DNA of 63,093 nucleotides, taken from assembly GCF_001598455.1 (NCBI RefSeq), contig NZ_BCYZ01000020.1:1-63093 (forward strand), written 5' to 3'. Below the pieces are notes generated by a model, which saw only the letters and a program-made list of their open reading frames with translations, was not told where the DNA came from and did not search any database. The position numbers and the translations under genes are program-made. This document shows positions 1 to 8,845 of the stretch, in pieces (position 1 is the first letter of the stretch; every line of letters begins with the position of its first letter). Source of the DNA: Sphingomonas pruni NBRC 15498. Lineage in GTDB: Bacteria; Pseudomonadota; Alphaproteobacteria; Sphingomonadales; Sphingomonadaceae.

Positions 1-790
1 TCTCGGCATAGACCGGGATCGGCTCGGCGCGTGCCGCCGCGATCCGTACCAACGCCAGCCCGCCGCCGCGCGATCCGGTGAAGCCGACCGCCTTGATCCG
101 CGGATCGGCGACCAGCGCCGCGCCCAGCGCATTGGTCTCGCCGGGGAGGTAGGAGAAGACGCCCCCCGGCAAGCCGCTCGACGCCACCGCCGCGGCGATC
201 GCGCGCGCCACGAGTTCGCCGGTGCCGGGATGCGCGGGATGGCCTTTCACCACGACCGGACAGCCCGCCGCCAATGCCGAGGCGGTGTCGCCGCCGGCAA
301 CCGAAAAGGCGAGCGGGAAATTCGACGCGCCGAATACCGCAACGGGGCCCAGCGGGAGATTCATCCGCCGAAGATCGGGGCGCGGTAACGGCTGACGGTC
401 GGGAAGGGCGGGGTCGATCGTCGCGTCGAGCCAGTCGCCCTGGCGGACGACGGACGCGAACAGGCGAAGCTGTCCGACGGTTCGCGCGCGTTCGCCCTCA
501 AGTCTTGCGCGGGGCAGGCCGCTTTCCTGCATAGCGCGGACGATCAATTCATCGCCGATATCGAGAATCGCCTGCGCCGCGGCATCGAGGAACGCGCCGC
601 GGCTTTCGGGTGTGGTCGCCGCATAGGCTGCGAGAGCCGCCTCGGCCAGCGCGCAAGCCGCGTCTACCGCCTCGGGCCCGGCAGAGGAGAAATCGGGCTG
701 CATCGCCTCTCCGGTCGCCGGGTCGACAGAGGTGAAACGGGCGTCGGCCTGGCGCGCCTCGGCACCGATCAGCATGGAACCGTCTATCAA
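1..790 (-). CDS. Aldehyde dehydrogenase, alpha-ketoglutarate-semialdehyde type, N-terminal half (truncated by window edge)
   Basis: About 263 codons are visible; the 3' half lies left of the window. The protein reads as the NADP-type aldehyde dehydrogenase branch that oxidises alpha-ketoglutaric semialdehyde in pentose, sugar-acid and hydroxyproline breakdown. Visible marks are an N-terminal MLIG stretch, the Rossmann segment [30 protein letters not shown], and the cofactor-loop motif GFTGSRGGG. The catalytic Cys lies outside the window. I place the start at TTG 790 rather than ATG 775: a GGAG lies seven bases upstream of the TTG, and it yields [11 protein letters not shown], which resembles family N-termini better. 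The gene diverges from TonB receptor 1 across an AT-rich 229-bp spacer, so the two may be co-regulated. The substrate is inferred from family resemblance only. Confidence 0.8.
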   Translation of the reverse strand, partial: MIDGSMLIGAEARQADARFTSVDPATGEAMQPDFSSAGPEAVDAACALAEAALAAYAATTPESRGAFLDAAAQAILDIGDELIVRAMQESGLPRARLEGERARTVGQLRLFASVVRQGDWLDATIDPALPDRQPLPRPDLRRMNLPLGPVAVFGASNFPLAFSVAGGDTASALAAGCPVVVKGHPAHPGTGELVARAIAAAVASSGLPGGVFSYLPGETNALGAALVADPRIKAVGFTGSRGGGLALVRIAAARAEPIPVYAE

Positions 791-865
791 GGGATATCTC
801 CAATAACTCAGACATAATTAACGAGGTTGGTCCATTGCATCAACCCTGCCCGGCGCAAATCCATA

Positions 866-955
866 ATATCATTAAATATCAATATGATGATATCACATTC
901 GCCACTCGGCGAGCCCTCTTCAACGGCGATTGACAAGCATATAATCATACAATAT
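866..955. promoter_or_regulatory. Divergent control region with operator-like palindromes
   Basis: The AT-rich spacer between the aldehyde dehydrogenase and TonB receptor 1 (791-1019) holds an inverted repeat, ATATCAT at 866-872 and ATGATAT at 887-893. A second element at 941-955, read on the minus strand as ATATTGTATGATTAT, resembles the perfect palindrome at 16562-16576 (12 of 15 positions in the best register). A TTGACA at 930-935 could serve as a -35 box; no convincing -10 follows (TATCAC at 953-958 at 17-bp spacing). The second element would lie inside that promoter, which would suit repression. Seen by eye; binding is inferred. Confidence 0.45.
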
Positions 956-1019
956 CACGAAATTAGTAGTACAAATCAAAATGCGGCGAATACGCCGAGA
1001 TCGCGTTGGGAGGAGAGGA

Positions 1020-3737
1020 ATGAACTATTCTCGTCAGATTCGTTGCGGAGTCGCGCTTGGCGCGATGATCGCTGGCCTAGCCGCCGGTGTTGCCCATGCG
1101 CAGGACGCGGCAACGGCAGCGCCGCAAGCGGCTGACGCCGCCCCGCAAACTGCCGATGGATCGGCCCCCGCGGAGATCGTTGTCACGGGCGTTCGGGCCA
1201 GTCTTCAGTCGGCACAGAACGTAAAGCGCAACGCGGCGTCGATCGTCGACTCGATCGTCGCCGAGGATATCGGCAAGCTGCCTGACAACAACGCGACCGA
1301 GGCATTGCAGCGCATTACCGGCGTGCAGGTTTCGCGTGACGTCGGTGAGGGCGGGTCGATCGCCATCCGCGGTCTTCCTCAAGTCGAGACCACGCTGAAT
1401 GGCCGCGAGACCTTCACTGCCGGTGGCGGCCGCACGTTCAATCTTCAGGATCTTCCCGCCGAGCTGATCGGCCGCATCGACGTCTACAAGTCGCCGACTG
1501 CCGACCTCATCGAAGGCGGTCTGGGCGGCACCGTGGACATACGCACCCATTTGCCGTTCGATTTCGCCCACGCGACGGTCAGTGCCACGCTGCGCAATGT
1601 CTATGCCGACCGCATCAAGAAGTCGGAGCCGATGGCGTCGCTTCTCGTGTCCGACCGGTGGCAGACCGGGATCGGCGAGATCGGCGTCCTGGCAGCGGTT
1701 TCGTATCAAGAGCGCTCCTACCGCCAGGATCTCGACTCGACCGGAGCGCCGACGCCGCGCGTGCCGGGGCTGGCCAGCCAGATCGATCCCACGCGCACGG
1801 TCTTCGCGCCGAACGGCAATTATCAGGTGCTGATCAACGGCAACCGCCAGCGCATCGGTGCCAATGCCGCGCTGCAATGGCGCCCGGCGTCCAATCTCGA
1901 ATTCTCGCTGGAGGGGCAATATCAGCGCTTCCGTACCAATCAGCAGCAATATTCGGCGAACATTCCGACGGCAGGTTCGGCGTACATTCCCGGCAGCGTC
2001 AGCTATTTCGGCAGCACCAACGACGTCAGCCAGGCCAGCTACAGCAACCAGATCATCACGGCGGGCGGCACGGAGCGTGACCTGCGCGACGTCAACAAGC
2101 AGCTATCGCTCAAGGGCAAGTGGACCAGCGGCAATTTCACGCTGACCGGCGACGGCAGCTATACCAAGTCGAAGAGCGACCTCTGGTACACCGAACTCGA
2201 TCTGGTGACGCATGCGCCGGTGTTCACGCAATATGTAGGCACCAATCCGCCGTCCTCGTCGACGCCGGGATTCGATCTGGCGAACATCTCGAACTACACG
2301 GTCGGCGGCCTGACGCGGAACGAAAACCATTATGTCGGTCACGAATGGGCGGGCCGCCTGGACGGCGAATATAAGTTCGACGCAGGTCCGCTGACGGCGA
2401 TCGACGTCGGCTTCCGTTTCTCGGACCGCGCCGTCGCACAGCAAAACCCGGTGCGCTATACGGGGCAGACCAAGGCGACCAATCCCGCTCTCTATCCTTC
2501 GCTGTTCACCGCGAACCAGTTCGGCGATTTCTATTCCGGCGTCGGTTCCGGCTTGGATTTCCAGCGCAACTATCCATACGCGCTGCCGGCGAACCTGAAG
2601 AATAATTTCAGCGGTGTGGTAAGCGCACTGGGCTTGGCCGCGCCGAACCCCAATTCGATCAGCAATCAGCTCGCGGGCTTCGCCGCGGACGAGAAGAGCT
2701 ACGCCGGTTACGTCATGGCGAAGTTCAACTTCGGCGATGTGATCGACGGCAATGTCGGCGTGCGCTGGGTCCGCACGGAGGACAGCATCAACGGCTTCCA
2801 GCTGAAGAGGCACAAGGTCATCGTCAATAACATCACCACTTACGTATTGGACGACCCACAGGCGGTCGAGCCGGTGATCGTCGACAATTCCTACGACAAG
2901 TGGTTGCCGAGCGCGAACATTCGCATTCACCTCACGCATAATCTGCAGCTTCGCCTGGCGGGTTCGAAAACGCTGACGCGGCCGGACTTCAGCCAGCTGT
3001 CGCCGGCGGTTACCGTCGTTCCGGGTCAATTGGCGGCGTCGAGCGGAAACCCGAACCTGTCGCCGATCACGTCGACCAACGCCGACGCGTCGCTGGAATG
3101 GTATTTCGGCAAGTCGAGCTCTCTCTACGTCGCGGGCTTCTATAAGCGCGTGAAGGGCTTCATCTTCACCCGCGCCACGCCCGGACAGACGATCGACGGC
3201 GTTTCCGGCTATACGGTATCGCTTCCCATCAACTCCGATCCCGGCACGGTAAAGGGCGTCGAAGTTGGGTATCAGCAGTTCTTCGATTTCCTGCCGGGTG
3301 CGTTGTCGGGCCTCGGCCTGCAGGCCAATTACACCTATGCCGATAGTAAGGCACCGAGCTCGCTCGTCGGTTTTACCGCGCCACTGACGCAATTGTCGAA
3401 GAACAGCTTCAACATTGCCGGCATTTACGAGAAATACGGCGTCTCGGCGCGCGTCGCCTATAATTACCGGTCGAGCTTCCTGTCGAGCATCCTGGCCGGT
3501 GGCTACACCCCGCCGGGTGGAACGACTGTCTCCTATGTGTTCCCAGTCTACACCAAGGGGTATGGTTGGCTCGATGCCTCGCTGAACGTGGATGTCGGCA
3601 AGCACTTCACCTTGACGTTCGACGCGCAGAACATCCTGCGGACGCAGATCCAGCAATATTACCAGGTCTCGACGCAGCCGGGTCAGTTCACGATCGACGA
3701 TCGTCAGTTCATGGTCGGCGTGCGCATCAAATACTGA
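1020..3737 (+). CDS. TonB-dependent outer-membrane receptor 1
   Basis: This 905-residue protein is a TonB-dependent receptor expected to import oligosaccharides across the outer membrane. A signal peptide (MNYSRQIRCG..., cleavage after AHA-Q near residue 28) is followed by a TonB-box-like EIVVTG, then a plug domain with IVAEDIGKLPDNNATEALQRITGVQ, GIRIRGL-type text (AIRGLPQVETTLNGR) and IDVYKSPTADLIEGGLGGTVDI. The remainder is a beta-barrel ending in VGVRIKY with the expected aromatic last residue. The start at 1020 is preferred to an in-frame ATG at 981 because it has a strong GGGAGGAGAGGA ribosome site and gives a clean signal peptide. The plug type is the one common in Caulobacter and sphingomonads for plant glycans. 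A strong terminator follows. The ligand is unknown; context suggests pectic oligosaccharides. Confidence 0.93.
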   Translation: MNYSRQIRCGVALGAMIAGLAAGVAHAQDAATAAPQAADAAPQTADGSAPAEIVVTGVRASLQSAQNVKRNAASIVDSIVAEDIGKLPDNNATEALQRITGVQVSRDVGEGGSIAIRGLPQVETTLNGRETFTAGGGRTFNLQDLPAELIGRIDVYKSPTADLIEGGLGGTVDIRTHLPFDFAHATVSATLRNVYADRIKKSEPMASLLVSDRWQTGIGEIGVLAAVSYQERSYRQDLDSTGAPTPRVPGLASQIDPTRTVFAPNGNYQVLINGNRQRIGANAALQWRPASNLEFSLEGQYQRFRTNQQQYSANIPTAGSAYIPGSVSYFGSTNDVSQASYSNQIITAGGTERDLRDVNKQLSLKGKWTSGNFTLTGDGSYTKSKSDLWYTELDLVTHAPVFTQYVGTNPPSSSTPGFDLANISNYTVGGLTRNENHYVGHEWAGRLDGEYKFDAGPLTAIDVGFRFSDRAVAQQNPVRYTGQTKATNPALYPSLFTANQFGDFYSGVGSGLDFQRNYPYALPANLKNNFSGVVSALGLAAPNPNSISNQLAGFAADEKSYAGYVMAKFNFGDVIDGNVGVRWVRTEDSINGFQLKRHKVIVNNITTYVLDDPQAVEPVIVDNSYDKWLPSANIRIHLTHNLQLRLAGSKTLTRPDFSQLSPAVTVVPGQLAASSGNPNLSPITSTNADASLEWYFGKSSSLYVAGFYKRVKGFIFTRATPGQTIDGVSGYTVSLPINSDPGTVKGVEVGYQQFFDFLPGALSGLGLQANYTYADSKAPSSLVGFTAPLTQLSKNSFNIAGIYEKYGVSARVAYNYRSSFLSSILAGGYTPPGGTTVSYVFPVYTKGYGWLDASLNVDVGKHFTLTFDAQNILRTQIQQYYQVSTQPGQFTIDDRQFMVGVRIKY

Positions 3738-3810
3738 ACCAGACCATCTCCACCGAGCCGGACCTTCGCGCAGGGCGGAGGTTCGGCGGTAACTTCCCGG
3801 ACCTCCGACT

Positions 3811-3845
3811 GGGCGCGAACCTTCCCGTTCGCGCCCATCTTTTTG
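3811..3845 (+). terminator. Rho-independent terminator after TonB receptor 1
   Basis: A 10-bp perfect stem, GGGCGCGAAC (3811-3820) with GTTCGCGCCC (3827-3836), has a 6-nt loop and is followed by ATCTTTTT. It sits between the convergent receptor and CoA-transferase genes. Confidence 0.85.
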
Positions 3846-3851
3846 CGCGAC

Positions 3852-4985
3852 TTAGTCGTCGAGCGAGAATTCGCGAATGATGGCGTCGCTATGCTCGCCG
3901 ATCCGAGGCGCCGCTGTCGAAGCGCCGACACGCGCGCCATCCACGCTAACGGGCGCGCGCGTGGTGGTGATCGGGGTGCTGCCGCGCGCGACGCGCTGGA
4001 GCATATCGAGCCGCGTGAACGCCTCTTCCCCGAGCAAGGTCGGCCAGTCGTCGACCGGCGCGCACCAGATGCCGTCGGCGCGCAGTCGGTCGATCCATTG
4101 TCCGGTCGTGCCGTCCTCGAGCCGTGTCGCGATCTCCGCCTTGATCGCGTCGCGCTCGGCAAAGGCATCGCGCCCCGCGAGCGGAAGGTCGAGTGATCGT
4201 CCGAGCAGGTCGAGCGGAGTCATCGCCAGCGCGAGCCAACCGTCGCCCGTTCGATAGACGCCATAGGGTGCCGCCAGATAGGCATGGGCGTTGTCGACTG
4301 CCGCGCGCTGCGGAAGCCGGCCACCGTCGTTGAGATGCGTGGTCAGGACCTCGAACTGGAGGTCGACCATCGCCTCGAGCAGGCTGGTCTCGACCGTGGC
4401 GCCGTCGCCGCTGATCCCGCGCCGCACCAGCGCGGCCAATATCCCTTCGACCAGGATATGGCCGGCGAGCATGTCGGCGACCGACAGTCCGAAAGGGACG
4501 GGTCCATCCGACGCGCTGCCGCTCAGCCACATCGCGCCGGACACGGCCTGGGCGAGCAGGTCCTGGCCCGGCAAACCGGCCCATGGTCCGCCCTCGCCGT
4601 AACCGGAGATGCTGCCGACGATCAGCCGCGGATTGCGTGCGCGGAGTGCCGCCGGTCCGAAGCCGAGACGTTCGGCGACGCCGGGCCGGAAATTCTGGAT
4701 GACGACGTCGGCCCGGTCGATCAGTCGATGAACGCGCCGCGCGTCGAGGGGGTCTTTGAGATCCGCGGCAAGGCTCTGCTTGTTGCGGTTGATCGCATGG
4801 AATAGCGTGGAATCGCCCGCGACATCGGTGTCGCTGAGATACAAGGTGCGGCAGATGTCCCCGCCATCGGGCCGCTCGACCTTGATCACGCGCGCGCCAA
4901 GATCGGCGAGGCGCAAAGCCGCCGACGGGCCCGACAGGAACTGGGCCATGTCGATGACGAGGAGGCCGTCGAGCGGTGCGGTCAT
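3852..4985 (-). CDS. CaiB/BaiF family (class III) CoA-transferase 1
   Basis: A 377-residue member of the class III CoA-transferase family, cytosolic enzymes that move CoA between carboxylic acids. Family marks: DMAQFLSGPSAALRLADLGA near the N-terminus, [13 protein letters not shown] (about 31-43), IQNFRPGV (96-103), ISGYGEGGPW (126-135) and GLSVADMLAG, in which D171 sits where the catalytic Asp of formyl-CoA transferase lies. It overlaps by 4 nt (ATGA) with the upstream signal-less solute-binding homologue, so the two form a two-gene operon. A second CoA-transferase of the same type is transcribed divergently 2.2 kb away. Its presence inside a sugar-transport locus is unusual. The acid substrate cannot be read from sequence; the pair could act as a heteromer or handle successive intermediates. 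Confidence 0.88.
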   Translation of the reverse strand: MTAPLDGLLVIDMAQFLSGPSAALRLADLGARVIKVERPDGGDICRTLYLSDTDVAGDSTLFHAINRNKQSLAADLKDPLDARRVHRLIDRADVVIQNFRPGVAERLGFGPAALRARNPRLIVGSISGYGEGGPWAGLPGQDLLAQAVSGAMWLSGSASDGPVPFGLSVADMLAGHILVEGILAALVRRGISGDGATVETSLLEAMVDLQFEVLTTHLNDGGRLPQRAAVDNAHAYLAAPYGVYRTGDGWLALAMTPLDLLGRSLDLPLAGRDAFAERDAIKAEIATRLEDGTTGQWIDRLRADGIWCAPVDDWPTLLGEEAFTRLDMLQRVARGSTPITTTRAPVSVDGARVGASTAAPRIGEHSDAIIREFSLDD

Positions 4986-6091
4986 CGGCTCGCTCGATAG
5001 AGCTGGTTGAGCGCCGCGATCGCCTCGACCGCGGGCTCGCCGCCGCGCAACGCGTCGTTTATCCGTTCGGACGCTGCATGCTGGAACGGCATGTACCCGT
5101 CATGCCGCGGCCGCACCCAGGCCCGGTCGAGCGTCGCGCGGGTGGCGCGATAGAAATCGTTGGTCGCGGCGTTGACGCTGTCCGCGTCCCAGGCATCGGC
5201 ATGGCCGGGCTGGCCACCACGCGGCGCGATCAGGTCGCGCTGCGCTTTGCCGTTGGCAACCCATGCGGCGAAGCGCGCCGCGGCGGGCGGATTGCTGCCA
5301 TAGGCCGACACCGCCATCCCGGTGCCGCCGAGCGTCGATCCCGTGGGGCCATTGTCGAGCGCCGGAATGTCGGCGAAGCGGACGGTCTCCGACCGGAAGC
5401 CGTCGATCGAATAGCTGACATAGCCGTAAATCAATGGCGCCACTGCCAGTTCGCCGGCGGGATCGGCCATTGCCTCGAGCATGTCGATCGGATCCATCGC
5501 ATAAGCCCGCTCGTCGACCTGTCCGGCGATCGTCGCGAGCAGATCATAAGCGTGCGCGGCCTCGGCGGGGAAGAGGTCGTCGCCTGCGTCGTCGAGTGTC
5601 AGGCCGGCGAGGCCGCACAAGGTGAACAGGCTCATCAAGCTGTGCGGCGGCTTGAGCGGCAGCGAGGCGCGACCGTCCGCCGCGAGTGCGGCAAGCGCAC
5701 GCCAGTCGGTCACCGGTGCTGCGATGCGCGACGGCACCCATGCCTGTACTTGCGCGGCGGCGTCGATCGGCAGCGCCCATTGATGTCCCGCCCAGGTGTA
5801 GCTCTCATACGATCCGCCGATCGAGCCGGCCGCGATCCCTCCCAGTGTGGAGCAGTCGATCGCCTCGTCGATCGGCAACAGGCAGCCGCTGGCGGCGACT
5901 TGTCCGACATGGGGATGGTCGATCACTATGAGGTCGTAGCGCCGCGCGAGATCCTCGACCGGATAGCTTTCGAAATCCTGGAGCGAGCGCTGGTCCCACT
6001 CGATCGTCTCGCCGGTCAGCGCCTTCCACTCGGCCGATGCGGCGACCAAAGGATCGAAGCCGCGTGAATGGTTCCAGGTCATGCCGCGCAT
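4982..6091 (-). CDS. Extracellular-type solute-binding protein homologue without signal peptide (1)
   Basis: A 369-residue protein with the fold signature of family-1 ABC solute-binding proteins (for example YDLIVIDHPHVGQVAASGCLLPID near residues 50-77, and a late GSTLGGTGMAV segment). It begins directly at the mature-type sequence MRGMTWNHSRGFDPLV, and the upstream in-frame extension to 6190 does not encode a signal peptide either. It is therefore predicted to be cytosolic or exported by a non-standard route. It is the promoter-proximal gene of an operon with CoA-transferase 1 and has no dedicated ABC membrane partner. ATG 6091 is chosen for a GGAG/AAGG stretch upstream; ATG 6082 is an alternative. 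The role is unknown: a non-transport, repurposed binding protein is an inference from the missing signal. Confidence 0.7.
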   Translation of the reverse strand: MRGMTWNHSRGFDPLVAASAEWKALTGETIEWDQRSLQDFESYPVEDLARRYDLIVIDHPHVGQVAASGCLLPIDEAIDCSTLGGIAAGSIGGSYESYTWAGHQWALPIDAAAQVQAWVPSRIAAPVTDWRALAALAADGRASLPLKPPHSLMSLFTLCGLAGLTLDDAGDDLFPAEAAHAYDLLATIAGQVDERAYAMDPIDMLEAMADPAGELAVAPLIYGYVSYSIDGFRSETVRFADIPALDNGPTGSTLGGTGMAVSAYGSNPPAAARFAAWVANGKAQRDLIAPRGGQPGHADAWDADSVNAATNDFYRATRATLDRAWVRPRHDGYMPFQHAASERINDALRGGEPAVEAIAALNQLYRASR

Positions 6092-6175
6092 GTCGCGCCT
6101 TGCTCCATTGATTTGATCGTCGCGCGTTCGGGAAACGGTTGACTTGCCATACGGCCGCCAATAGCAGTTCGACAA

Positions 6176-6194
6176 AGATAATATAGTCATACTT
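6176..6194. promoter_or_regulatory. Operator-like AT-rich element between the two CoA-transferase operons
   Basis: The divergent spacer (6092-6209) contains an element read on the minus strand as AAGTATGACTATATTATC. It shares GTATGA...ATAT with the perfect palindrome at 16562-16576 (about 9 of 15 positions). It lies just upstream of the ribosome site of CoA-transferase 2. It is a candidate site for a GntR regulator. Confidence 0.35.
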
Positions 6195-6209
6195 TTGGGA
6201 GATGATCGA

Positions 6210-7394
6210 GTGGAAGCGGCGGTGCGGCACCAAGGCGAGGATGGATCGCCCGGCGCGTTGCCGCTCGACGGCGTTGTCGTGCTCGATTTCAGTCAGTTCC
6301 TCGCCGGCCCGTCCTGCGCGCTGCGCCTCGGCGATCTCGGCGCGCGCGTGATCAAGGTAGAGCGGCCCGACGGAGGCGATGCCAGTCGGTCGCTGTTCCT
6401 CGCCGAAACGGCATTTGACCAGGACAGCGCGCTGTTCCACGCGATCAATCGCGGCAAGCAAAGCTATACCGCTGACCTCAAGCACGAGGGCGATCTCGCC
6501 GCGGTGAAGGCACTGATCGCGCGCGCCGACGTCCTGATACACAATTTCCGCCCCGGCATCATGGACCGGCTCGGCCTGGGTTGGGATCGGGTGTGCGCGC
6601 TCAATCCGCGCCTGATCTATGCCGGCGTCAGCGGCTACGGTCCGGATGGGCCTTGGCGCGATCGTCCCGGACAGGATCTCCTCGTCCAGTCGCTGTCGGG
6701 CATCGCCTGGTTGTCGGGCGATGCCGGCGGCGCGCCGGTGCCGGCGGGGCTGTCGATCACCGACATGATGGCAGGCGCGCAGCTCTGTCAGGGCATATTG
6801 GCTCTCCTCGTGCGGCGCGGTGTGACCGGCAAAGGCGGGCGGGTCGACGTCAGCCTGATCGAGACCGCAATCGATCTCCAGTTCGAACATCTCTCGGTAT
6901 ATCTCAACCGCGGCGGCGCGATGCCGGCGCGCAGCGACGTGGCCAATGGCAACGTCTACCTCGCCGCGCCCTACGGCATCTACGCTACCGCCGACGACTA
7001 TCTCGCGCTGGCGATGACGCCGGTCGATCGGCTGAGTGACGTGATCGATCTGCCTCCGCTGGCGGACTTCGCGCCGGACCGTTGGTTCGCCGATCGCGAC
7101 GCGATCAAGGCATTGATCCGCGACCATCTCGCGACACGCGCGACGGCCGATTGGCTGGCCTTGCTCGAACCCGCCGGAATCTGGGCCGCGCCGGTCCTCG
7201 ACTGGCCGGCGCTGATGGCGGAGCCGGCTTTCGCCGCGCTCGATGCGACGCAACAGGTGCGCTCGCCCGATGGCGCGGCGCTGACGCTGACCCGCTGCCC
7301 GATCCGCGTCGACGGCGCGATCCTCACGTCCCCGCGCGCGGCACCCCGGCTCGGAGCCGACCGCGCATCCATCGACCGGGAGTTTGGCCAATGA
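6210..7394 (+). CDS. CaiB/BaiF family (class III) CoA-transferase 2
   Basis: A 394-residue paralogue of CoA-transferase 1, with [51 protein letters not shown] and [10 protein letters not shown], whose D185 corresponds to the catalytic Asp of the family. I take GTG 6210 as the start because GGGAG lies eight bases upstream; TTG 6195 would run into that ribosome site. The 3' end overlaps the MaoC gene by 4 nt (ATGA), so both are co-translated. This is the first gene of an eight-gene operon that continues through the sugar ABC transporter. Conservation of both domains and the catalytic Asp argues for an active enzyme. The substrate is unknown; a sugar-derived hydroxy or unsaturated acid is inferred from the neighbours. 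Confidence 0.88.
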   Translation: MEAAVRHQGEDGSPGALPLDGVVVLDFSQFLAGPSCALRLGDLGARVIKVERPDGGDASRSLFLAETAFDQDSALFHAINRGKQSYTADLKHEGDLAAVKALIARADVLIHNFRPGIMDRLGLGWDRVCALNPRLIYAGVSGYGPDGPWRDRPGQDLLVQSLSGIAWLSGDAGGAPVPAGLSITDMMAGAQLCQGILALLVRRGVTGKGGRVDVSLIETAIDLQFEHLSVYLNRGGAMPARSDVANGNVYLAAPYGIYATADDYLALAMTPVDRLSDVIDLPPLADFAPDRWFADRDAIKALIRDHLATRATADWLALLEPAGIWAAPVLDWPALMAEPAFAALDATQQVRSPDGAALTLTRCPIRVDGAILTSPRAAPRLGADRASIDREFGQ

Positions 7395-7840
7395 TCGTCG
7401 AGCAATATTTCGAGGACTATGAGGTCGGTAGCGAGCGCACGTCGTTTGGCCGCACCATCACCGAGACCGACTTCGTCGTCCATGCCGGCCACACCGGCGA
7501 CTTCTTCCCGCACCACATGGATGCCGAATGGTGCGCGACGCAGGACATCGGCCAGCGCATCGCTCATGGCACGATGGTCTTCGCCATCGGCATCGGGCTG
7601 ACCGCGACGACGATCAACCCGCATGCAATGTCCTACGGCTATGACCGGCTGCGCTTCATTCGCCCGGTACATATCGGCGACACGATCACGACGATCACGC
7701 GTATCGCCGACAAGCGCGATCATCCCAAACGGGCATCGCATGGCGTCGTCACCGAGGCGGTCGACATCCGCAACCAGCGCGGGGAGACCGTGCTGGCGTG
7801 CGAGCATCTCTACCTCGTGGCGCGCCGCCCGGCCGACTGA
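7391..7840 (+). CDS. MaoC-like (R)-specific enoyl-CoA hydratase/dehydratase
   Basis: A 149-residue hot-dog-fold protein of the MaoC family. These enzymes hydrate or dehydrate acyl-CoA esters in the cytosol. The catalytic signature [15 protein letters not shown] is present, with D37 and H41/H42 in the GDxxPHH arrangement of (R)-hydratases. It overlaps CoA-transferase 2 by 4 nt and is followed 3 nt later by the periplasmic sugar-binding gene. The order CoA-transferase then MaoC suggests that a carboxylic acid is activated to a CoA ester and then dehydrated or hydrated. Mesaconyl-CoA hydratase-type reactions are known for this family, but I cannot assign the substrate. Finding it inside a sugar ABC operon is the notable point. 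Confidence 0.88.
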   Translation: MIVEQYFEDYEVGSERTSFGRTITETDFVVHAGHTGDFFPHHMDAEWCATQDIGQRIAHGTMVFAIGIGLTATTINPHAMSYGYDRLRFIRPVHIGDTITTITRIADKRDHPKRASHGVVTEAVDIRNQRGETVLACEHLYLVARRPAD

Positions 7841-7843
7841 TCG

Positions 7844-8845
7844 ATGCGGCTGCGCCCGATCCCGATAGCTCTGAGCATGGCTGTCGCCGGGGTGGCGGCG
7901 GCGTCGCTGATCGGGGTGCGGCAAGCGGCACAGGCAGAGGCGGGCGTTGTCACCAGCAGCAATAAAGGCGGGCCGCGATACGGCCTGTCGACGGTCGGCC
8001 TGAGCTATCCCTTCGCCGCCGCGATCGCCAAGGGATTCAGCGACGCCGCCAACCGCGCAGGCGCGAGCGCGGTGGTGCTCGACGCCAAGGGAGACGTCCA
8101 GAAACAGGCCAACGATATCGACGATCTGATCGCGCAGCACGTTGCCGGGATCGCGGTGATGCCGCTCGACTCGGTCGTCGCCCAGGGTTGGGTGCGCCGC
8201 GCCAATGCGCAGAACGTGCCGATCGCGGCGGTCGCGGCGCTGGTCGGCGATCCCAAGACGCGATCGGTCGAGGACGTCTATCCGGGCCTCGTCGCGCTCG
8301 CCTCGCAGGATGAAGTGGCGGCGGGACGCGCGGCGGGGAGCCTGGCATTGCGCTGGCTGCCCCACGGCCGGCCGGCGCGGATCGCGATCATCGAAGGGGC
8401 CGCCGGGTTCCCCGAGGTCGAGCAGCGCGCGCGGGGTTTCCGCGCGGCGCTCGATACTGCGGGGGCACGCTATGACGTCGTCGCATCGCAGCCCGGCAAC
8501 TGGACCAGTGAGGGCGGCGAGGCGGCGTGCCAGAACATCCTCGCCGCGCACCCCGATATCGACCTGTTCTACAACGAGGCCGACGACATGATGATCGGCT
8601 GCGCGCGCGCGGTCCGCGCTGGCGGTTCACAGGCGCGGCTGATCGGAGTCGGCGGATCGAAGCTCGGCATCGCATCGATCAAGGCCGGCGCGGTCGACGG
8701 CACGGTCTGCTTCAAGCCCGAAGCGCTCGGCGCCCTGGTGTTCGCGGCGCTCCATGACAAGAACGACACCGCACCGCGCTTCCGCACCTATCCGATCCCC
8801 GCCGTTACTCGCGCGACGATCGGCGAATGCGTCGGGCAATGGTAG
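7844..8845 (+). CDS. Periplasmic sugar-binding protein of ribose-type ABC transporter
   Basis: A 333-residue periplasmic binding protein of the RbsB/LacI-like class, with a signal peptide in the first 32 residues (cleavage near AQA-EAG). Typical features are the opening strand YGLSTVGLSYPFAAAIAKGF, the repeated DAKGDVQKQANDIDDLI segment and VAGIAVMPLDS, and a hinge-side DIDLFYNEADDMMIGCARAV. It is followed, with overlapping reading frames, by the ATPase and permease genes, so it is the substrate receptor of a complete importer. This family binds pyranose or furanose monosaccharides. Which sugar is unknown; the locus suggests a deoxy or branched sugar. Unlike the two other binding-protein homologues nearby, this one has a normal signal peptide. 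Confidence 0.9.
   Translation: MRLRPIPIALSMAVAGVAAASLIGVRQAAQAEAGVVTSSNKGGPRYGLSTVGLSYPFAAAIAKGFSDAANRAGASAVVLDAKGDVQKQANDIDDLIAQHVAGIAVMPLDSVVAQGWVRRANAQNVPIAAVAALVGDPKTRSVEDVYPGLVALASQDEVAAGRAAGSLALRWLPHGRPARIAIIEGAAGFPEVEQRARGFRAALDTAGARYDVVASQPGNWTSEGGEAACQNILAAHPDIDLFYNEADDMMIGCARAVRAGGSQARLIGVGGSKLGIASIKAGAVDGTVCFKPEALGALVFAALHDKNDTAPRFRTYPIPAVTRATIGECVGQW

Noticed and set aside
2103..3656. 517-codon open frame on the minus strand
   Set aside because: It lies entirely opposite the TonB receptor, is rich in Arg and Asp as expected of an antisense frame in high-GC DNA, and shows no domain.
5805..8551. Two long minus-strand open frames (about 528 and 517 codons)
   Set aside because: Both are antisense to the CoA-transferase, MaoC and sugar-binding genes, have no recognisable motifs and only reflect codon bias.
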